NCBI GenBank assembly: GCA_003956705.1
Contig: QZCP01000003.1
Coordinates: 1-64,000, forward strand
Source of the DNA: Brevipalpus yothersi
Taxonomy: Eukaryota; Arthropoda; Arachnida; Trombidiformes; Tenuipalpidae
Direction: 5' to 3'
Length of the DNA: 64,000 nt
Both the position numbers and the translations under genes were made by a program. The notes beneath the pieces were generated by a model. It had not been told where the DNA came from, did no database searches, and saw nothing but the letters and a program-made list of their open reading frames with translations. This document shows, in pieces, positions 43,051-53,502 of the stretch (positions within the stretch are counted from its first letter, which is position 1; the number at the start of each line of letters is the position of its first letter).

Positions 43051-46000
43051 ATGGTAAGTTGTCTATGCTTAAATTGTGTGTTTATCCATTGATCGGCAAG
43101 TTCGGTTCGATTGTCATATGTGTCTTGTCATCAAGTAAAGCTAGTTGACTTTGGCTTGATGATTATATGGCTATTGACTGTTGGTGGTGGTGGGGGTGGG
43201 GGTGTTCTGATTGATTTATATATCCTCAGTCTGGGCAGAAGATTTTCCCTAAACATCAATGGAACTTCTTCAATCATCAGATGAGGAATAGCAATTTATC
43301 AATGGATTAATCACCTACTTTCCCTTTGTTGCTGGAATGTCGGTTTCATGCTCCATTCACAGACGCATTCTTTCGGCTTTTGCTCTGGAAGCTTCTATGC
43401 ATTATGGTCTCTTCTTCTTTTAACCATATTCTTCTTCTACCCTTGTCTCTCCTCCAGGTTAACTTCACGGTAGACGAAATTCGTGACATGATGAACAAGA
43501 AGAAGAACATTCGTAACATGTCTGTCATTGCTCACGTCGATCACGGTAAATCAACTTTAACCGATTCACTGGTTAGTAAGGCTGGTATTATTGCCGGTAC
43601 CAAAGCCGGTGAAATGCGTTTCACTGACACTCGTAAGGATGAGCAAGAACGATGTATTACCATCAAATCGACTGCTATCTCTATGTACTTCGAATTGGCT
43701 ACTGCTGATTTGGCATACATTACCGAAGAAAATCAGCGTGATAAGGAAGTTCCAGGTTTCTTGATCAATCTCATCGATTCACCAGGGCACGTTGACTTCT
43801 CATCTGAAGTCACTGCTGCTCTTCGTGTTACTGACGGTGCTCTGGTTGTAGTTGATTGTGTCAGCGGTAAGTGGTATAACCCCTCAAGATATGGGTGAAA
43901 TCAATTGCATGATATTATCTAACTGAAATAATCTGCTCATTCGATAGGTGTGTGCGTCCAGACTGAAACTGTATTGCGTCAAGCTATCGCTGAGCGTATC
44001 AAGCCGGTCTTGTTCATGAACAAGGTCGACTTGGCTCTGCTAACTCTCCAACTTGAACGTGATGATCTGTATCAAAAGTTTGCTCGAATTGTGGAAAATG
44101 TCAATGTCATCATTGCCACTTATGCCGATGAATCGGGACCTATGGGTGATATCAAGGTTGATCCATCCAGAGGTAGTGTTGGTTTTGGTTCAGGCTTACA
44201 CGGATGGGCTTTCACTCTCAAACAATTCGCTGAAATTTACGCTGATAAATTCAAGACTGATCCTGCTCGTCTGATGAAAAAATTCTGGGGTGAAAACTTC
44301 TACAATGCAACCACTCGAAAATGGTCAACAAAGGCGGACGATGGTTACATCCGTGGTTTCTGTCAGTTTGTTTTGGATCCTATTTACAAAGTTTTTGATG
44401 CCATTATGAATTTTAAGAAAGATGAGACAACCAAATTGCTGGAAAAATTGAAGATTCAACTTAAGGGTGAAGACAAAGAGAAGGATGGAAAGAATTTATT
44501 GAAAGTTGTCATGCGAGCCTGGCTTCCAGCTGGTGATGCTCTTCTTCAAATGATAGCCATTCACTTACCCTCACCTGTTACTGCTCAAAAATATCGTATG
44601 GAAATGTTGTATGAAGGTCCTCATGATGATGAGGCTGCTGTTGCCATCAAAAATTGTGATCCCAATGGTCCTCTTATGATGTACGTCTCCAAAATGGTAC
44701 CGACATCTGATAAGGGACGTTTCTATGCCTTCGGTCGTGTTTTCTCTGGCATTGTCGCCTCTGGCCAAAAATGTCGAATTATGGGTCCAAACTATGTCCC
44801 AGGAAAGAAGGACGATCTCGTTGAGAAGAACATCCAGCGAACCGTGCTGATGATGGGAAGAAACGTTGAGCCAATTGAAAACGTTCCCTCTGGAAACATT
44901 TGCGGTCTTGTCGGTGTTGATCAATTCTTGGTGAAGACCGGTACCATCTCTACTTTCAAGGATGCCCACAACATGCGTGTTATGAAATTCTCTGTTAGTC
45001 CTGTTGTGCGTGTTGCTGTTGAGCCCAAGAACGCTGCTGATCTGCCCAAATTGGTAGAAGGATTGAAACGTCTTGCCAAATCCGATCCTATGGTACAATG
45101 TATAATTGAAGAATCTGGTGAGCATATTGTTGCTGGTGCCGGTGAATTGCATCTTGAAATCTGTTTGAAAGATCTCGAGGAAGACCATGCCCAAATCCCA
45201 ATCAAGACATCAGATCCTGTTGTCTCTTATCGAGAAACTGTTGAGACTGAATCACAAATCACTTGTCTTTCAAAGTCTCCCAACAAGCACAATCGTCTAT
45301 TCATGAAAGCCCATCCACTACCAGAAGGTCTACCTGAAGACATTGACAAGGGTGATGTGAGTCCTAAAGATGAATTCAAGGCTCGTGCCCGTTATCTTGT
45401 AGAAAAATATGAATGGGATGCAACTGAAGCTCGTAAAATCTGGGCTTTCGGACCTGAAGGTACTGGTCCCAATCTTCTTGTTGACGCTACCAAAGGAGTA
45501 CAATATTTGAATGAGATTAAGGATAGTGTTGTCGCTGGTTTCCAATGGGCCACCAAAGAGGTATGATTTTTCTTCTCATCCTTTTTCAATCATCAAAACT
45601 GATACATTTTTTTTTTGCTTTTTTTACAGAGTGTTCTCTGTGAAGAGAATATGCGAGGTATTCGATTCAACATCTATGATGTTACTCTCCACGCTGACGC
45701 CATTCACAGAGGTGGTGGACAGATCATCCCCACTGCTCGTCGATGTTTCTATGCCTGTGTGTTGACTGCTAATCCACGACTTCTTGAGCCTGTATATCTG
45801 GTTGAGATTCAATGTCCCGAATCGGCTGTTGGTGGTATTTATGGTGTACTTAGCAAGCGTCGTGGTGCTGTCTTCGAGGAAAATCGTGTCGCTGGAACTC
45901 CCATGTTCTTGATTAGAGCCCATCTTCCTGTAAACGAATCTTTCGGCTTCACCGCTCATCTTCGTTCTGAAACTGGTGGTCAAGCATTCCCTCAGTGTGT

Positions 46001-46139
46001 ATTCGACCACTGGCAAATATTCCCTGGTGATCCAACTGACGGCAAATCTCGACCATGGCAAGTTGTTATGGACACTCGAAAACGAAAGGGCCTTAAGGAT
46101 AGTTTACCTGATCTAGATCAATATTTGGACAAATTATAA
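43051..46139 (+). CDS. eEF2: Eukaryotic elongation factor 2 (eEF2)
   Basis: Cytosolic GTPase that drives ribosome translocation. Exons: 43051-43053 (start codon only), 43458-43866, 43948-45560, 45630-46139, giving exactly 844 residues, the usual arthropod length. The G1 loop Ala-His-Val-Asp-His-Gly-Lys-Ser is at residues 26-33, the Asp-Ser-Pro-Gly-His G3 motif and the Asn-Lys-Val-Asp G4 motif are present, and the Arg-Phe-Thr-Asp-Thr-Arg segment near residue 57 is the known eEF2-kinase target. In the C-terminal part, Asp-Ala-Ile-His-Arg-Gly-Gly-Gly holds the diphthamide histidine at 701. The protein ends Asp-Lys-Leu. A one-codon first exon followed by GTAAGT is known for eEF2 genes of other animals. 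Nothing is missing or broken. Confidence 0.98.
43182..43203 (+). other. G-rich run in eEF2 intron 1
   Basis: GGT repeats run into two five-G blocks on the sense strand; enough G-runs for a two-layer G-quadruplex. This is the only such run noticed in the window. Confidence 0.45.
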
Positions 46140-47383
46140 TCTTGGATGATGCTTATGATTCATATTGATAATTAAAGGGCAAGACGTCTATTTCTAACTT
46201 CTAAATTGATATTACTCAACGTCCTTGCTTAATTGGCTTAATTAAAAAGTTCTCAACTTAAAAATATCCTGTTTTAATGAATTCCAATTTTTCTAATATC
46301 CACATGGAACCGCTCTGTTGTTTCGAACAATCTTCGTCCATTCGAAATTCTCGGGTTATGTTTTGAGGTCAGTTAATGCATTAATTGGGCAAAACACTTT
46401 GCATTCAGGCTATAACTTCCAGATCGATGAAATTTTGTCATTTTGTCTAATGATTCAGAAAATTATACTCATACTTAGGATGATGAGAAAGACCATCAAT
46501 ACTTTGAGGGAGCTTACATTCGATATTTTTGGAAGGTTGGATACCATCTGCCCTTTTGGAAGAATATTCTTCTGCAGATTTGAGAGAAGTTATCAGTCCT
46601 AGACAGAATCCAATCATGATTGAGAAAAAATTTGTCGATTTAACAACTCTGACACCGAGAATTCTGCAGGTTCAATCCTGTTCAACTAGGAATCAAATTC
46701 TTCTTTAATTGGTTTTGACTCCCAAGCATCTGGTTGAAATTCACATGCCGTATGAATACTTTTCAGTAATACTCAAAATATTGACAGATATTACGTTAAA
46801 GCAATTCAAGTATTCATGAATTTATAGGAGAACTTTTGTCAAAACAACAGGTCCGTAATAATTAGAAAAAAAATACAATGGAATATGATTAATTCCAATT
46901 TTCTTCTAATTATGTATATTATCAACAGAATCGGAGCACTTATCGAGGTATTGATTATCATCATCTTGAATTCAATCGTGTAATTTTCATTTTTACTCTA
47001 TATTGATTCAAATTAGAGAAATTTATCTCGACTAGAAAAATCTTTGGGTGTACTATCGATGCCTTTTATCTCCTTATCCAAATAAAAGAGTTCTTCTTTT
47101 GAGGAATGGAATAGCATTATTCAATGCACGGTGAAGAGAGCGAAGATTGATCATTCAATTTTAGGTAGGAATCAAGAGTCTTGATGTTCCTTTTACAGCC
47201 TTCAAAATTCCTATCGATAATTAAGCATTATGATCAAAACTGATGATCCTTTACTGGGCCAGAGCTCAATTGGTATCATTGGGAAGAGGTATTGAAAATA
47301 GTTGGTAAAAAGTTAGTCCCACATTCTCACAAAATTCGAGCCTTTAGAAATTTACATCAGAATCCAATAGGGAGGAGAGCCTA
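46140..47383. other. eEF2 3' flank and spacer before the IR array
   Basis: Non-coding. A 94-codon + frame at 46318-46602 starts at a non-ATG codon and has no recognisable features. Confidence 0.6.
46171..46176 (+). terminator. Candidate eEF2 polyadenylation signal
   Basis: ATTAAA 32 bases after the stop codon, a plausible position for a short 3' UTR. Confidence 0.45.
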
Positions 47384-48634
47384 TCATATATGAATCGTTG
47401 ATAAAATGCACTGTATGATCCTGAGAGCCATAGCAAATAAGGTGACCACTAAATACAAAATGAAAACTTTCTCATAAAATTGAAGGCTCAAAGGCTCAGG
47501 AGCAGATCGCCGTGATTTAATTTTTTTGTCCATACATTCAGGATCTGGAGTTTTAGGGGCAAGTTTCGTAGCAATATACGCTGAATCAATGCTCCGAACT
47601 CGGGTTAATCCCATCTCATAATCTCGGTACGCAAAATGAGCCAATTTATCGAGCTTCTTCTTCTTAACATACTTATTCATTACCAAGCCGATGAAGAATG
47701 ACTGAATAGGCCTAGAGAAGTAAAAAGGATGATCGAGAACTGATATTGGAGCTAGTGAACAAGCAATAGGTATGGCATTTTTCAACTCAAATGAGGTCGC
47801 AAATAAGACACATCTTCCTGTTATAAAGCAGTTAAATAAATCAGCTTGACGAGAATGTGATAATTTAGATGAAGGCTCTGATGGAAGGAGGAGATCTCCC
47901 CGATTAACGGGTCTGATATCACGATTCTTTAATTTCTTTTGGGCATATCTTATGCATTGTGATTCTAAATATTTGAGAGGAATAATATTTCTCTTTTCAA
48001 CCGCTTGAAGGGTATCAATTCGATCGTAGAGGGTCATATTTGCTCTCTCTGTACTGAGGAATGACCCATAAATTATATGGAGAATGAGCGTTATGAGTAA
48101 AATAGCTGGGAAAACTATTCTAACTGGATTATCATTCTGCTGTAGAAAACATTGTTTCAGCAGTACATGGATGAACATCCAGATCAAGTTACCTTTTTTC
48201 CACCTCAGATAGCGATGAAAAACAATTGAACAGATCGATAATAGCAATAGCCACAAAAAAATCATCCCAATCATCAAGTGTAATCCAGTTGAGATTAGAG
48301 ATGTTTCCAAGCCAGTTGAATCACTTGAGAATCTGATCGGTGGTCTACTTGCAATCAAGCATGATCGTTGGAACAATATGGGCCCATATGTCACATTCGG
48401 TCCCATATCGTTTTGAAGATGATATAATACAAAATCACCATCTCCTCGGTTCAACATTTTCTCAATTGTATCATTTTTGTTAACTAGAACATATGTTCCG
48501 TTGAATTTTCGTGTGAAATATCCTTCCGAATCAGAAACTATTTTTCCCATAACCCCCGTTAATTGTCCTTGTCCATTCACTTGGTAAATATCTGATAGGG
48601 GGTAAAGGGAAATTTCTCTTAAACTATTGTCCAT
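47384..48634 (-). CDS. Divergent ionotropic receptor (IR) 1
   Basis: Predicted ligand-gated cation channel subunit of the arthropod IR (variant glutamate receptor) family, at the plasma membrane. From ATG 48634 it has 416 residues: S1 half of the ligand-binding domain (about 1-120), M1, pore region, M3 (ending Ile-Ile-Tyr-Gly-Ser-Phe-Leu-Ser-Thr-Glu), S2, and M4 near the C-terminus. No amino-terminal domain. The reading frame stays open 38 codons upstream without an ATG and crosses a T-rich AG (about 48687), so an upstream exon is likely, perhaps with the signal peptide. It is the most diverged of the loci in the array. Ligand unknown. Confidence 0.72.
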   Translation of the reverse strand: MDNSLREISLYPLSDIYQVNGQGQLTGVMGKIVSDSEGYFTRKFNGTYVLVNKNDTIEKMLNRGDGDFVLYHLQNDMGPNVTYGPILFQRSCLIASRPPIRFSSDSTGLETSLISTGLHLMIGMIFLWLLLLSICSIVFHRYLRWKKGNLIWMFIHVLLKQCFLQQNDNPVRIVFPAILLITLILHIIYGSFLSTERANMTLYDRIDTLQAVEKRNIIPLKYLESQCIRYAQKKLKNRDIRPVNRGDLLLPSEPSSKLSHSRQADLFNCFITGRCVLFATSFELKNAIPIACSLAPISVLDHPFYFSRPIQSFFIGLVMNKYVKKKKLDKLAHFAYRDYEMGLTRVRSIDSAYIATKLAPKTPDPECMDKKIKSRRSAPEPLSLQFYEKVFILYLVVTLFAMALRIIQCILSTIHI

Positions 48635-50134
48635 GATTGTCCAGTTTAGGATTAGAAGTTTTGCTTGAAACCTAAAAAAATCTAAGCATCCAGAGAAAAG
48701 TTTTAAACCACAAAACTGGTCACACTTCCATTTCAGTTCTCTGCTCAATGAAATGAATCACGCTTTGAATCCTCTTATATCAGGAACTAAATTTTTATGT
48801 CAGAAAAAATTATGACCTAGTAGCATTTCTTAAAGAATGGTCAATAAAAATTCATCTTCCAATATAAGTTATAAGTATTGATTTACTCGCAGTCATCGAG
48901 AAGTTATTAGCATTTATCTGTTCGATAGCGATAAAACAACCAGGAAGAATACTAGCAGCAAGTCTTTGTTCTCAAGATTTTCTCACAATCTTCACATCAA
49001 TGAAACTATCATTGCAAAACAAAGGAATGGAAATTTGGAACCGAGAAATAATAGCTATCGATCATCAAACCTGGTTGAAAACTGATCGTCACTCTGTAGA
49101 TCTGAAATATTTTCCTGGATACAGATGGGATCGTCATCCAATCTTAGAAATCCTATTCTTTTCTACTTTAACCATGAAGGCAGGATCTCTTGGTTGAGCC
49201 TTCTTCTTCTTTTCTGGTCAGGAAGATTTTCAGATAAAATTTTATGAAAACAATCAAGATTCTATTGAAGACTGAACTCCAGTCTCATGTTTAAAAACCA
49301 ATACTTCATGAGGTGGAGAATATTCGAGTGCCCCATCCCAATTCGTTAATCTATCTACCAAAAAGACACAGCCTGATAAAGATGATAAATACAATAGTTT
49401 GACTCGAGATCAGTCAAATGAAGACACTCGTTCGATTGATCAGAGAAAATTTCTATCGGTTCAGATGATTCTTACTAGATTTCTACTATTTCTATTTCTT
49501 TCCTTACTAGATTTACTAGATTTCAGTAGGATTTAGATCACATCTATCGTCTTTGATTTAAGCACTTTTCGACAAGATTAGTCTGAGGATCTTAAATATT
49601 CCCTATCCTTCGTTGAAAGTTTTCAGCATGACACTTTAGTTTTGATAAACTCTCTTTGAATCATTTATATCGAGTTGAAACTTATACGAAACATTCGCCC
49701 ATTCGAGAAGATTTCGTGATATTAATTTCAATTAACCAAACATTTGGTTTTGTGATAGGTTCTATCCCTTTGAGACTAACAGACTAGTAAATCAATCAGT
49801 CAAGTTTTAATTTGAACAAATTTTTATCCATCAATCTTGTGCTTCAAAAGAATAGCAATAGTATCAGCCAAGTTATCTTACTCAACTCTCGGATCTTTTG
49901 TGGGCTCATTTTCAAAAAAAACAAATTTTAACAGGATTTTCCAAGCCCATCTATCGTTAGATCCCTTTTTCAAAGCTATCTGACCATTAGAATTGTTATT
50001 AACATGGATACTTTCTTGCCTTTGAATGGGTGCTTGAAATCTATTTATCAATGCTTAATGTGATCTTAGGATAAATATTTTCCGTATAGGTAGAAGGACA
50101 TTGTGTGCATTGTCTCTTGTTCTTCATGACATAT
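48635..50134. other. Spacer between IR 1 and IR 2
   Basis: No intact gene. The part at about 49970-50134 resembles the 3' flanks of the other IR genes (for example about 53338-53502), so the duplicated unit extends beyond the coding region. Confidence 0.55.
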
Positions 50135-51376
50135 TCATTTGAATATGGTTGAAGTAAATTCCAGAATTCGGATGATAATCGCTAACAGAGTAATTACTAG
50201 ATACAGGAGTAAAACTTTCTCATAGAATTGAATGTCCAGTGGCTCTGGTGAAGAGACCTTGGATTCAATTTTTTTCTCCAAACACTCATGACGAGGTCGC
50301 TGAAGAAGTAATTTGATTGTAATGTCCATGGAGTCAATTGTTCCAGCACGTACAACCCCCATCTCATAGAAACGATAAACGTAATGGGTCAATCTGGCCA
50401 GCTTTCTTTTTGGAACATTTTTATTCATGAATATGCCAGTCAGTATAGATTGTATTGGTTTGGAGACATGAATAGGGTGCTCAAGCATTGATTGGTGAGC
50501 TACTGAACATGCGAAAGGGATACCAAAATTGAGTTCGTGAGAGGTTGCGAAAAGGGCACATCGTCCAGATATCATACATTGGTAGGCACCATCCTTATTT
50601 TTCTCCAAAGAGGATGCTACAATAAGATCATTATAGGATATTTCCTTAGTTTTTCGAGCTATTAGTTTCCGGTCAGCGAATTCAGAGCACTTTGTATCGA
50701 CTACTCTGAGAGGGACTATGGCTTTGCTTTCAACAACATCAATCGAATCGATTTTATCAAACAAAGTCATCGTTGCTCTTTCGGTATTGAGAAATGATCC
50801 ATATATTATCGATAGAATAAATGACGATAGCAGTAATATTGGAAAAATGATCTTAGCTGGGTTGTGTGATGGCTCGACATTCTGTTGTTTGAAAAATATT
50901 CGAGTGAACATCCAGAAAAGATTTCGCTTTTTCCATCCAAGATAACGGTAAAACAAAGAAGCGGCTACTGAAATCCCTAGCAGCCATAATAGTATGAGAG
51001 CAATCATCACATGTGAATCAGTTTCCCAAATTGCCGTAAGCGAGTCACTTGAATCTGATGAAAATCTTATGGGTGGTCTGGTCACTATCATACATGATCT
51101 CGGTGATATAGCTGGGCCACTGGTTGTATTGGGACCCATATCTTCCCATATTGTATAAGTCATGAAATCATAGTCACCTCTATCAAGTCTATCCATTTCT
51201 TCCCCCATCTCCGGTGTAGCTGATCTCACAATATACGTAGCATTGAATTTTTGAGTGAAGTATGCTTCCGTTTCGTATGAAATCTCACCCATAATCCCGA
51301 TCAACTTACCATTCTCGTTCACTCGGAATACATCAGACTGAGGAAGAGGAGCGAGTTGACGCAAATTGTTATCCAT
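50135..51376 (-). CDS. Divergent ionotropic receptor (IR) 2
   Basis: Single-exon 413-residue frame from ATG 51376 in good start context, with an in-frame stop three codons upstream. Order of parts: S1 about 1-120 with an N-glycosylation site (Asn-Ala-Thr, 45-47), conserved Arg-Pro-Pro-Ile-Arg-Phe-Ser before M1 (about 122-146), pore segment (about 152-165), M3 (about 174-197), S2 starting Asn-Thr-Glu-Arg, and M4 (about 385-408). The Arg-Phe-Tyr-Glu-Met-Gly stretch in late S2 fits the iGluR/IR fold. No signal peptide is visible in this frame. It is about 87% identical to IR 3 by hand count (about 54 changes, no gaps). Ligand unknown. Confidence 0.78.
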   Translation of the reverse strand: MDNNLRQLAPLPQSDVFRVNENGKLIGIMGEISYETEAYFTQKFNATYIVRSATPEMGEEMDRLDRGDYDFMTYTIWEDMGPNTTSGPAISPRSCMIVTRPPIRFSSDSSDSLTAIWETDSHVMIALILLWLLGISVAASLFYRYLGWKKRNLFWMFTRIFFKQQNVEPSHNPAKIIFPILLLSSFILSIIYGSFLNTERATMTLFDKIDSIDVVESKAIVPLRVVDTKCSEFADRKLIARKTKEISYNDLIVASSLEKNKDGAYQCMISGRCALFATSHELNFGIPFACSVAHQSMLEHPIHVSKPIQSILTGIFMNKNVPKRKLARLTHYVYRFYEMGVVRAGTIDSMDITIKLLLQRPRHECLEKKIESKVSSPEPLDIQFYEKVLLLYLVITLLAIIIRILEFTSTIFK

Positions 51377-52254
51377 GATGAATTATCAAGATTATCGAAA
51401 ATTGTATCCACTCACATGAAAATGAAAAGGAATTCGACGCCAAATTCTGCAGCTTGGAGTTCTCTCAATTCTATTCAACTACTCTTGATTAGCGAGCTGT
51501 ACACAAGCTGATTGTAATAAGACAATAGACATGCAGCGAGATGGACATATTCAGTTTGAGGTCAAGCAAGTAGAGTCTTCTAAATCAGAAAGTTTCCATG
51601 GAAAATTTTTTCGAATTCCTCATTTATTATTTCTTTTTTTTATTTTATTATTTCATAATCTCTGAAATATTAATTTTTAAAGCTTTCTGCTTGTGTCTGT
51701 TTTCCTTGACTTCATGGACACCGTTGATGTCAAGAACCTAACTAACAATATTCTGCGAGAGAAGATGATCAATATAAGTTTCAATTATGATCAATTGTAA
51801 CCAAGAACGATGCAATTACACGAATATTGATCAAAGTAACTACCATTAGAGTACAATGTTGTTCCAATCCACCGAGCATATTGCAAAAAATTTTTACATT
51901 AAATCTGGTTCAATCCATCGATCAATCATTATATTGTGAATAATGCTTTCTGAGCTCATTCACTTGGAAAACATACGACTTGAAACTGAAGCATTGAATA
52001 CTACTGGTATTCTCAATGGAAGCCTTGATGAAACCACAATATCCCATAAAATAGATAAGTTGACCATACTGTTATACTGTGCCCAGTTACTCGATATATC
52101 ATCAAAAATTCTTACTCTTATTCTGTTACGGGAATCTTCCAATGTCGATTGAGGTAGCTTTTATTAGTATGTTTCGTTAATAATAATATTATTGATTATT
52201 AATTAGTTATTTATAACAATCAGAGATATCTTCTAGATGAGACTGGATAAGATA
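51377..52254 (-). repeat. 5' flanking module, copy A of three
   Basis: Upstream DNA of IR 2 that recurs upstream of IR 3 and IR 4 with high similarity. On the + strand it carries a short open frame (51943-52152) shared by all copies; on the minus strand it shows a splice-acceptor-like CTTCTCTCGCAG. Copy A has stops in the frame that stays open in copy C. Confidence 0.75.
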
Positions 52255-52660
52255 AGCATGATCGAGAATAGCTTCTGGATCTAGTGAACAAGCGATAGGT
52301 ATTGTAATTTCCAATTCATGAGAGGTATCGAATAAGGCACATTTTTCTGTTGTCATGCAGGTACATATGCATAAGTAGCAGTGAATAAGTACACTACTTC
52401 AGGTACTTGTTGAAAATATGATAGTTTAATTGGGTTTTCAGAATGAAAAATGAGATCCTTTCAATTGATGCATCATTATTCTTTATCACAATGTAGGTTT
52501 CATTGAATTTTTGAATGAAATATCTTTTCGATGCAGCGATAATTTTATCCATAACACCCATTAATTGGCCATTTTCCTCCATTCACGAATATCTGAGGTT
52601 AAACGAAAACTTGCCTTGAATCGTTGTTCATGATTGTTCTGGTTAGAATTAAAGGTAGTT
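52255..52660 (-). pseudogene. Decayed IR fragment between IR 2 and IR 3
   Basis: One part (about 52255-52380) matches the S2 region of IR 1 (the Cys-x-Leu-Phe-Ala-Thr-Ser segment). Another (52394-52640) matches the S1 start, with Gly-Gln-Leu-Met-Gly-Val-Met and Lys-Phe-Asn-Glu-Thr-Tyr. All membrane segments between them are missing. The splice-acceptor-like TTTTCAG before the S1 part (about 52680) is kept. Not functional. Confidence 0.75.
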
Positions 52661-52762
52661 TGTTCAAAACTGTCTGAAAACAGGAGAACGCGATTCACAG
52701 AGAATTACAGTGGAAGCTGGTCGTATATTCTCTATCAATCGGAATCAATCTAATCTAACGGC

Positions 52763-53041
52763 TCAATGAGATAACAATCTCTCCAGCTTGGGGAATTCCA
52801 ATGAAATGGAGCCCATCGAAAACACACACTGAACTATTCTCAAAGCTACAGCAAGTATGGTGATCACAAGATATAAAATCAAAACACGACCATAAAACTC
52901 AATGCCAATAGGCTCTGATGAGGAAACTTGAGATTCAATTTTTTTCTCCAAACATTCACATTTGGGTGGTTGCGGTATGATTTTGCTCATCACATTCCTT
53001 ATATTCGCACACTTCTTTGCATAAATTCCCATCTCAGTTAT
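52763..53041 (-). pseudogene. Truncated 3' copy of IR 4
   Basis: 279 bases matching the last part of IR 4 (56650-56928) with about three differences by hand count, covering late S2, M4 and the stop codon. Similarity ends abruptly at about 53041. It has no 5' half and cannot make a channel. Confidence 0.85.
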
Positions 53042-53502
53042 CAGGTAAAGATCACAATATGATGTTCATGGATGAACGATCCGCCTCATCTCATTTTCGG
53101 CGAGTTCACAAATACCAAAGACTCGGTAACAAACTTCTTTGTCACAATTTCAAGCCGTCTTATGATAGATCCCAGGTCTTGGTTGGAGAGAAAATTTCAA
53201 ATTTATTCACTCCCAGTCCATACTTCAGCCTCTTTTCTAAGACTTTCCGATCAAACGCCCCACTCGAAAGAACTTCATCTGCTACATGATATATTTCAAC
53301 AGGAGTTTTCAAGCTCTTTCATTGTTCGATCCCATCTTCGAAGCTATCTGGCTATAAGAAGTATTAATAACTTAAATACCTTCATGCATTCAGGTGGGTG
53401 ATTGAAATTTATTTATCAATGCTTAATGTCATCATAGAATAGATATTTTCTTAATGGGCAAAAAAACATTGAATTTATTTTCTCTTGTTCTTCATGACAT
53501 AT
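53042..53502. other. Spacer before IR 3
   Basis: No coding sequence. The last 160 bases resemble the 3' flank of IR 2. Confidence 0.55.

Noticed and set aside
44571..45205. Long antisense frames across eEF2 exon 3
   Set aside because: They are shadows of the strongly biased eEF2 coding sequence.
46660..46690. GGTTCAATCC, a T-arm-like motif
   Set aside because: Only a 4-base stem is possible and no other tRNA arms are present nearby.
47384..48748. 454-residue version of IR 1 (and of IR 5, 59171-60535)
   Set aside because: Both begin at TTG. The ATG starts at 48634 and 60406 match the start shared by the array; the extra part may belong to an upstream exon.
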